A stretch of DNA of 18,425 bases from Planctomycetales bacterium (GTDB lineage Bacteria; Planctomycetota; Planctomycetia; Isosphaerales; Isosphaeraceae): positions 1 to 18,425 of the forward strand of contig DAIDJI010000022.1 in assembly GCA_027451455.1 (NCBI GenBank), read 5' to 3'. The notes beneath the pieces are model-generated. The model was given only the letters and a program-made list of their open reading frames with translations, was not told the DNA's origin and did not search any database. Positions 14,054 through 18,425 of this stretch are shown here, piece after piece. Position 1 is the first letter of the stretch, and every line of letters begins with the position of its first letter. The translations under genes were made by a program, and so were the position numbers.

Positions 14054-14130
14054 CCCGCACCGCTGTATCCGAAGGCGGACCCTTCGCTCCCGGAGGGGAA
14101 GGTACCGACGTGGGAGAACCAGCGTGCGGG
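14054..14130 (-). ncRNA. Candidate structured leader of the ArsR-type gene (three-way junction)
   Basis: CCCGCAC plus GCTG (14054-14060, 14062-14065, one bulged base) pairs with CAGC plus GTGCGGG (14120-14130) to give an 11-bp closing stem. Inside it are a 6-bp hairpin CGAAGG/CCTTCG (14070-14075 and 14081-14086, 5-nt loop) and a 5-bp stem CTCCC/GGGAG (14087-14091 and 14112-14116). CCTTC at 14081-14085 can also pair with GAAGG at 14098-14102, so an alternative fold exists. On the minus strand its end is 36 nt before the ArsR ATG. I could not match it to any riboswitch family I know. Chance pairing in GC-rich DNA is possible, and the orientation is inferred from the downstream gene. Confidence 0.3.
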
Positions 14131-14194
14131 ATAGGCTTTCCAAAAAAGAGGCAAGCCACGGGCCGAAGCGCTCAGAGGCCCGCCACGATCAAAC

Positions 14195-14235
14195 AGCGGG
14201 GGGGCTGGGTGCGATGCCCAGCCCAGGGTCCCGCT
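14195..14235. repeat. Long GC-rich inverted repeat
   Basis: GGGCTGGG (14202-14209) pairs with CCCAGCCC (14217-14224) around a 7-nt loop, and the outer arms AGCGGG (14195-14200) and CCCGCT (14230-14235) pair after a small internal bulge. On the minus strand it is followed by GTTT, so it might act as a weak dapA terminator about 140 bp after the dapA stop. Confidence 0.45.
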
Positions 14236-14316
14236 ACGGTCGTTCGCAATTGTCTGGGGGATGACCGCTCCCCCTTCACGAGACGGGACACGGCACCGCT
14301 CGGGGGGAGGGTGGAG

Positions 14317-14347
14317 TTACCGATGTTCGGCAATCATCTATCGGTAA
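14317..14347. repeat. 8-bp inverted repeat, possible operator
   Basis: TTACCGAT (14317-14324) and ATCGGTAA (14340-14347) are perfect inverted copies with a 15-nt spacer. They lie in the AT-rich part of the region, 27 bp after the dapA stop and about 300 bp upstream of the ArsR-type start. The centre-to-centre distance (23 bp, about two helical turns) would suit a dimeric regulator. Confidence 0.35.
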
Positions 14348-14373
14348 TTTGACTCATCAATCTATTATGCAGC

Positions 14374-15264
14374 CTAAGTCAAGAGGCCATTGCGGACGAG
14401 GTTGAGGCGGACGATTTCGACACCCCGCTCGTCGAGCGGGCAAAGTGGGAGCCGGACCTCGTTTCGACATCGGCCGAGCAGGGCGAGGGCGGCCTTCACC
14501 GGGATCGGATTGGGGGCGAGGCCGAGGAGGTCGCGGGACATCGGGAAGAGGCGTGCGTGTCGATCCCGAGCCTCCTCGACTCGACCGGCACGATAGGCCT
14601 CGACCATTGCCATCACATCACGAGGGACCAGATTTCCCACCACAGAGACGACTCCTTCCGCACCGACCGAGAGCATCGGGAGCGTGAGCGAATCGTCTCC
14701 GGAGAGGATCGTCAGGTCGGTCCGGGTCACCAGCTCACTGACCTGATCGAGCGAGCCGGAGGCTTCCTTCACAGCGACAATCGGGCCGAGCTTGGCCAGC
14801 CGTTCGATTGTCTCGGGCTCGACGTTCCGCCCGGTCCTCGCGGGAATGTTGTACAGGACGATCGGGATTTCCACCGCCTCAGCAATCGCGGCGAAGTGGC
14901 GGTACAGGCCCTCCTGGTTCGGCCGGTTGTAGTACGGAGCCACGGAAAGCGCGGCGTCGGCCCCGGCGCGTGCGGCGAACCGAGTCAGGCGGATCGCCTC
15001 GGCGGTCGAGTTCGACCCCGTGCCGGCCATCACCTTGGCCCGGCCGGAGGCGGCCTCGATCACAGTTGCGATCACGCGTTCGTGCTCTTCATGAGAGAGC
15101 GTCGGCGATTCGCCCGTGGTCCCTACCGGGCTGAGGATTGGGGTCCCCTGCTCGATGTGCCACTCGACCAGCCGTCGCAGCCCATCCTCATCCACGGCCC
15201 CGTCCCGAAAGGGGGTGACGAGGGCGACTGTACATCCGGCGAATTCACGACCTTTGGTAGGCAT
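14374..15264 (-). CDS. dapA: 4-hydroxy-tetrahydrodipicolinate synthase
   Basis: A 296-residue TIM-barrel aldolase that condenses pyruvate with aspartate semialdehyde, the first committed step to diaminopimelate and lysine. Seen in order: GCTVALVTPF at the start; GTTGES at 48-53; VAPYYNRPNQEGLY at 108-121 with the catalytic-triad tyrosine region; YNIPARTGRN at 138-147 with Tyr138 and the carboxylate-binding Arg; VAVKEASGS with Schiff-base Lys166; and SGDDSLTLPMLSVGAEGVVS. Length fits the family. I chose the ATG at 15264 (MPTKGREFAGC) by family alignment; an ATG at 15324 would add 20 residues, and neither has a clear ribosome binding site, so the start is uncertain. It lies on the same strand as pdxJ, separated by about 355 bp, so it probably has its own promoter. 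Confidence 0.92.
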   Translation of the reverse strand: MPTKGREFAGCTVALVTPFRDGAVDEDGLRRLVEWHIEQGTPILSPVGTTGESPTLSHEEHERVIATVIEAASGRAKVMAGTGSNSTAEAIRLTRFAARAGADAALSVAPYYNRPNQEGLYRHFAAIAEAVEIPIVLYNIPARTGRNVEPETIERLAKLGPIVAVKEASGSLDQVSELVTRTDLTILSGDDSLTLPMLSVGAEGVVSVVGNLVPRDVMAMVEAYRAGRVEEARDRHARLFPMSRDLLGLAPNPIPVKAALALLGRCRNEVRLPLCPLDERGVEIVRLNLVRNGLLT

Positions 15265-15619
15265 GCGCAATCCGGGGGGCGAGTTGCTGAGCGAGTCGTC
15301 AGCCGACGGTCGCACAGGCGTCATGAGCGGACTCAAGGGATTTCCGTCCGAACATCTCGCGGAGAAGTTCCGGCACGACGGAGAATGGTCCGGACACTAA
15401 GTTCATAACACCATGGTTTCAATGTCGAAAAATCTTAAGGAGATCGTCGTCGAAAGGGAAGTCGAATTGGGCCTCAGAACTCCAATTTTTTCCGATTCGG
15501 CGCCCAGCTTGCGGATCAGGGCGCCGAGGGGTCCGCCGGTTGGCGTAGAAAGCAATCACGTTCGCTTCCAACAGTTCAGTAATCCGTGTTGATCCGGCGC
15601 GGCATCGCGGTGGTGGAGC
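15265..15619. other. Non-coding region between pdxJ and dapA
   Basis: This 355-bp gap (283 bp if dapA starts further upstream) shows no protein-like frame. It contains a strong hairpin at 15497-15527 and an AT-rich segment around 15398-15500, where a dapA promoter is plausible. A weak minus-strand candidate is TTGAAA (15422-15417) with TAGTGT (15399-15394), 17 nt apart. Confidence 0.4.
15497..15527. repeat. Perfect 9-bp inverted repeat after pdxJ
   Basis: TCGGCGCCC (15497-15505) and GGGCGCCGA (15519-15527) form a perfect 9-bp stem with a 13-nt loop, 93 bp downstream of the pdxJ stop. On the minus strand it is followed by an A run rather than T, so it is not a classic intrinsic terminator for pdxJ; it could still act as an RNA end or a protein site. 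Confidence 0.45.
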
Positions 15620-16360
15620 TCAGCCGTCGATCGAGGCGGCCGAGGTCCGATCGATGGCGTCCTTCATCTCGCGGACGGCCTGGGTGAGTCCGACCAGGAC
15701 GGCTCGGCAGATGATACTGTGGCCGATATTGAGTTCGGCCATTCGGGGGATACGGGCGACATCGGCGACATTCCGATAGTTGAGCCCGTGGCCTGCATGC
15801 AGGCCGAGTCGGGCGGCGACGAGCGCCTCGCCCGAGCGACGCAGGGCCTCCAGTTCGCGGAGCCGTTCCGGTCCCTCGGGAGCCTCGGCGTACCGACCGG
15901 TATGCAATTCGGCCGCGGCGACGCCGAGGGCCACGGTCGCGTCGACCTGGCGGGGATCGGGATCGATGAAGAGTGAGACCTCGATGCCGGCGTGCTCCAG
16001 TCTTCGGACAGCCTCGCCCACGCGGTCGATCTGACCGGCAACGTCGAGGCCGCCCTCTGTCGTCAGCTCCTCGCGACGCTCGGGGACGAGCGTGACCTGG
16101 TCGGGTTTTGCCTGGAGAGCCAGCTCCACGATTTCAGGCGCGACGGCCATCTCGAGGTTAAGCCGAACCTGGACGGTCTCGCGGAGCAATCGGAGGTCGC
16201 GATCCTGGATGTGGCGGCGATCCTCGCGTAGGTGGATGGTGATTCCGTCGGCGCCACCGAGCTCGGCCAGGGCCGCGGCCCAGACCGGGTCGGGCTCGCG
16301 CCCGCCCCGGGCTTGTCGGAGGGTCGCCACATGATCGATGTTCACACCCAGACGCGGCAT
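15620..16360 (-). CDS. pdxJ: Pyridoxine 5'-phosphate synthase
   Basis: A 246-residue TIM-barrel enzyme that joins 3-amino-2-oxopropyl phosphate and deoxyxylulose 5-phosphate into pyridoxine 5'-phosphate, the last ring-forming step of DXP-dependent vitamin B6 synthesis. Family blocks: LGVNIDHVATLRQARGG at 4-20, DGITIHLREDRRHIQDRD at 38-55, NLEMA, DQVTLVPERREELTTEGGLD, LFIDPD, ELHTGRYA, GLHAGHGLNY and ELNIGHSIICRAV near the end. The start at 16360 is decided by AAAGGAG at 16375-16369, 8 nt upstream; the open frame extends further but the extra residues do not fit the family. It begins 47 bp after the helicase stop on the same strand, so the two are probably co-transcribed. Confidence 0.95.
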   Translation of the reverse strand: MPRLGVNIDHVATLRQARGGREPDPVWAAALAELGGADGITIHLREDRRHIQDRDLRLLRETVQVRLNLEMAVAPEIVELALQAKPDQVTLVPERREELTTEGGLDVAGQIDRVGEAVRRLEHAGIEVSLFIDPDPRQVDATVALGVAAAELHTGRYAEAPEGPERLRELEALRRSGEALVAARLGLHAGHGLNYRNVADVARIPRMAELNIGHSIICRAVLVGLTQAVREMKDAIDRTSAASIDG

Positions 16361-16407
16361 CCGTTTCTCTCCTTTGCCGTCTCTGTCGATCGGGACGAGG
16401 AATGGTA

Positions 16408-18425
16408 TCAAGGGGTCTTGCCGCCCCGGCTGACGGCTCGGAGCGGGGATTTCGCCAGGACGAAGGTGCGTTCGGGCCCGACGACGAACGAAACCCGTCC
16501 TTTTCGATTGGGGCCGGCGCCGTCAACGGCGACGATCTTGCCGAGACCGTACTCGGGGTGGACGACGCTGACGCCGGGACGCAGCGAATCGAGGTCGACC
16601 GGCCCGGCTGCGGAGGCACCGGAAGCCGGCGCACCGAGGGCGGCGGCGGTGGTCAAACGGAAGGTCGGCGGCGCCGATGGACGCGGCTCGGGGCGTCGCG
16701 ACGGGTTGGACCGGCCAAACGAGGCGGGCCGGGGACGCCCGTATTCCTGGCCCATCTCCGAGAGGTCGCGGACCTCCATGATCTCCCCGGGAAGCTCGCC
16801 GAGGAACCGGGAGGCCAGGGTCGCTTGCTGCTGTCCCCGGAAGGATCGGACGCAACAACGGCTCAGGTACAGCTCGCGCCGCGCCCGGGTAATCCCGACA
16901 AAGAGGAGTCGTCGCTCCTCCTCTAGCTCCTTGAGGTTCTCGTTGCCTCGCGAGTGGGGCAAAATATTGTCCTCAAGCGCCACGATGAAGACGGCCGGGA
17001 ACTCCAACCCTTTCGCCGCGTGGAGCGTCATCAGTGTGACCGCGCCGGTGTCCTGCTCCCATCGATCGATCGGTGAGGCGAGAGTGATTTCGGCGAGGAA
17101 ATCCTGAATCGAGCTGCCGGCGTGGACCTGGTCAAATTCACGGGCGGCGGCGACCAATTCGTCGAGGTTTGCCTGCCGGTCCTCGCCTCCCTTGGGGTCC
17201 TCGGCCAGGTGCTTGCGGTATCCTGTCCGGGCGACCATCTGGACGATCACTTCCTCGGCCGAGTGGTCGCGGAGCGTTGCCAGGTCGTCGATCAGGCGTG
17301 CGAAGTCGTCGAACGACCGCGCCGCCTTCTCCTTCAGGCCGGAGACGGTCCAGGCTTTCCTCGCCAGGGTCAGGAGCGGGACGCCCTGGGCGCGGGCCTC
17401 GTTCGTCAGAGCGTCGACGGAGGCCTTGCCCAGACCCCGTGGCGGAACGTTCACGGCTCGAAGGAACGCCAGGTCGTCGCGAGGATTGACGATCAGGTTC
17501 AGATATCCGAGAACATCCTTGACCTCCTGCCGCTCGTAAAACGCCACACCGCCTACGATCTGGTAGGGGATTCGGGCGGCGCGGAACGCCTGCTCGAAGG
17601 CGCGAGTAAGCGCCGTCATTCGGCAGAAGACCGCGATGTCGGAATATCCGAATTCTCCATTGCGAACGAGCCCCGCGATCCGGCCGGCGACTCCTTCGGC
17701 CTCGTCGGTTTCGCGAGGGTAGATGGTCAGTTCGACCGGGGCTCCACGGGGGTTGTCGGTCAGGAGCGACTTTGGTTTGCGATGCAAATTGTGCTGGATC
17801 AGGTGGTCGGCGACGGCCAGGATATTCTTGGTGCTCCGGTAATTCTCCTGAAGCGTGACCACGCGACAGCCCGGGTAATCGCGTTCGAATTCGAGAATGT
17901 TCGCCAGGTCGGCGCCCCGCCATCCATAGATGGACTGGTCGGGGTCGCCGGTCACGCAGAGGTTGGGGTGATCGACCGAGAGCGCCCGGACGATCGCGTA
18001 CTGGGCCAGGTTTGTATCCTGATATTCGTCGACCAGGATGTAGCGAAACCGCCGGTCGAGGTCGGCGCGAACATCCTTGTGATTCTTGAGGATCGCGACC
18101 ATGTGGACGAGCAGGTCGTCGAAGTCGACGGCGGAGGCGGCTTGAAGGCGTTCCTCGTAGGCCTCGTAGACACGGGCCAGGAGGGCGTCCTTGTGGTCGG
18201 CGGCTCGATTTCGCCAGGCCTCGGGGCGGACGAGGTCGTTCTTGGCCCGGCTGATGAGCGACTCGATTCGCTCGGGTGTCCAGCCGGGGACGTCCCATCC
18301 GACGATATCCATCAAATCTTTGACAGCGCGTCGGCGGTCGTTTTGATCATAAATCGAAAAAGCGGGATCAAGGCCGACGAGCTTCGCATATTTCCGCAGG
18401 AGGCGAGCACAGATTCCGTGAAACG
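16408..18425 (-). CDS. UvrD/PcrA-type superfamily 1 DNA helicase, N-terminus outside the window
   Basis: A partial gene of about 672 codons; the frame is open to the right edge. The visible part begins FHGICARLLRKYAKLVGLDP, which matches UvrD/PcrA just after motif Ic, so motif I (the ATP-binding P-loop) lies beyond 18425. Seen in order: ILVDEYQDTN (motif II, near 18040-18010), GDPDQSIYGWRGAD (III), VTLQENYRSTKNIL (IV), VTLMTLHAAKGLEFPAVFIV with EDNILPH (V) and EEERRLLFVGITRARRELYL (VI). A Pro/Arg/Ala-rich linker leads to a C-terminal Tudor-like segment, GVSVVHPEYGLGKIVAVDG, as in PcrA/UvrD proteins that contact RNA polymerase. The enzyme unwinds DNA 3' to 5' in excision and mismatch repair. 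Which of uvrD or pcrA is the better name cannot be fixed here. Confidence 0.93.
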   Translation of the reverse strand, partial: FHGICARLLRKYAKLVGLDPAFSIYDQNDRRRAVKDLMDIVGWDVPGWTPERIESLISRAKNDLVRPEAWRNRAADHKDALLARVYEAYEERLQAASAVDFDDLLVHMVAILKNHKDVRADLDRRFRYILVDEYQDTNLAQYAIVRALSVDHPNLCVTGDPDQSIYGWRGADLANILEFERDYPGCRVVTLQENYRSTKNILAVADHLIQHNLHRKPKSLLTDNPRGAPVELTIYPRETDEAEGVAGRIAGLVRNGEFGYSDIAVFCRMTALTRAFEQAFRAARIPYQIVGGVAFYERQEVKDVLGYLNLIVNPRDDLAFLRAVNVPPRGLGKASVDALTNEARAQGVPLLTLARKAWTVSGLKEKAARSFDDFARLIDDLATLRDHSAEEVIVQMVARTGYRKHLAEDPKGGEDRQANLDELVAAAREFDQVHAGSSIQDFLAEITLASPIDRWEQDTGAVTLMTLHAAKGLEFPAVFIVALEDNILPHSRGNENLKELEEERRLLFVGITRARRELYLSRCCVRSFRGQQQATLASRFLGELPGEIMEVRDLSEMGQEYGRPRPASFGRSNPSRRPEPRPSAPPTFRLTTAAALGAPASGASAAGPVDLDSLRPGVSVVHPEYGLGKIVAVDGAGPNRKGRVSFVVGPERTFVLAKSPLRAVSRGGKTP

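Larger units (their letters stand above)
14018..14373. other. Hairpin-rich non-coding region upstream of the ArsR-type gene
   Basis: This 356-bp stretch has no believable gene. It contains several inverted repeats: a possible three-way junction (14054-14130), CGGGCC/GGCCCG (14159-14164 and 14177-14182), AGCGGG plus GGGCTGGG with matching right arms (14195-14235), and TTACCGAT/ATCGGTAA (14317-14324 and 14340-14347). On the minus strand a run of six T lies at 14147-14142. The dapA side is AT-rich compared with the rest of the window. Promoter boxes are not clear. Confidence 0.5.

Noticed and set aside
14066..14116. Possible glycine riboswitch, from strings such as CCGAAGG and GGTACC
   Set aside because: The order and spacing of the conserved blocks do not match the glycine aptamer, and the downstream gene is a regulator, not a glycine-use gene. 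Cobalamin, TPP and SAM classes did not fit either.
14020..14352. A 110-codon plus-strand frame in the region upstream of the ArsR-type gene
   Set aside because: The translation has no recognisable domain, a poor ribosome binding site and crosses several inverted repeats; it looks like chance in GC-rich DNA.
14349..14382. Inverted TTGACT/AGTCAA pair overlapping the dapA stop, read as a promoter -35 on both strands
   Set aside because: Neither strand has a convincing -10 box at 16-18 nt, and 6-bp arms 22 nt apart are expected by chance.
1..18425. tRNA or rRNA genes, insertion sequences, prophage genes and CRISPR arrays
   Set aside because: I looked for T-arm-like sequences, terminal inverted repeats with transposase motifs and regularly spaced repeats on both strands and found none that held up; a dedicated search could still find a small RNA I missed.

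Overview
The window reads as a stretch of high-G+C chromosome from a planctomycete, most likely of the Isosphaeraceae. The best clue is the secreted protein on the minus strand at 1947-2804: its mature part carries a Tyr-rich segment followed by a Cys/Trp/Gly-rich motif (PTCWNPFPAGWGCPS) that I know from planctomycete exported proteins. The mix of envelope genes and housekeeping genes in short, strand-switching runs also fits. I see no mobile element, integrase, CRISPR array, rRNA or tRNA. This is ordinary chromosome with a few odd genes.

Layout. (1) 1-2804, minus strand: a secreted protein whose frame has an amber codon straight after the signal peptide, then a membrane-anchored Era/YcjF-like GTPase (DUF697), then the first 55 codons of an amidase that runs off the left edge. 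(2) 3105-5887, plus strand: a second small secreted protein, a Wza-like polysaccharide export lipoprotein, a terminator-like hairpin, and a membrane-anchored dual-specificity-type phosphatase. (3) 5877-8267, minus strand: a two-domain exported enzyme joining a serine beta-lactamase-fold domain to a NamZ (DUF1343) exo-muramidase domain. It overlaps the phosphatase gene tail to tail by 11 bp. (4) 8445-13531, plus strand: a membrane-anchored SGNH hydrolase, aspS, a 186-aa orphan that resembles a degenerate receiver domain, and an Mrp/ApbC ATPase. The last two overlap in a TGATG. (5) 13601-18425, minus strand: uvrD/pcrA helicase (its N-terminus lies beyond the right edge), pdxJ, dapA and an ArsR-type regulator.

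How the genes may work together. Regions 2 and 3, with the SGNH hydrolase, form a loose cell-envelope neighbourhood: polysaccharide export, a phosphatase with its catalytic domain probably outside the membrane, and peptidoglycan-fragment breakdown. The rest is housekeeping: translation, Fe-S carrier, DNA repair, vitamin B6 and lysine/diaminopimelate synthesis. I do not see a clear new multi-gene system.

The points most worth a second look are: the in-frame TAG at 2712-2714; the amidase-like/NamZ fusion; an Mrp protein with no CxxC cluster motif and about 20 extra residues at that place; a hairpin-rich 356-bp leader upstream of the ArsR-type gene that can fold as a three-way junction; and a near-perfect 26-bp palindrome just upstream of the secreted protein at 3105.
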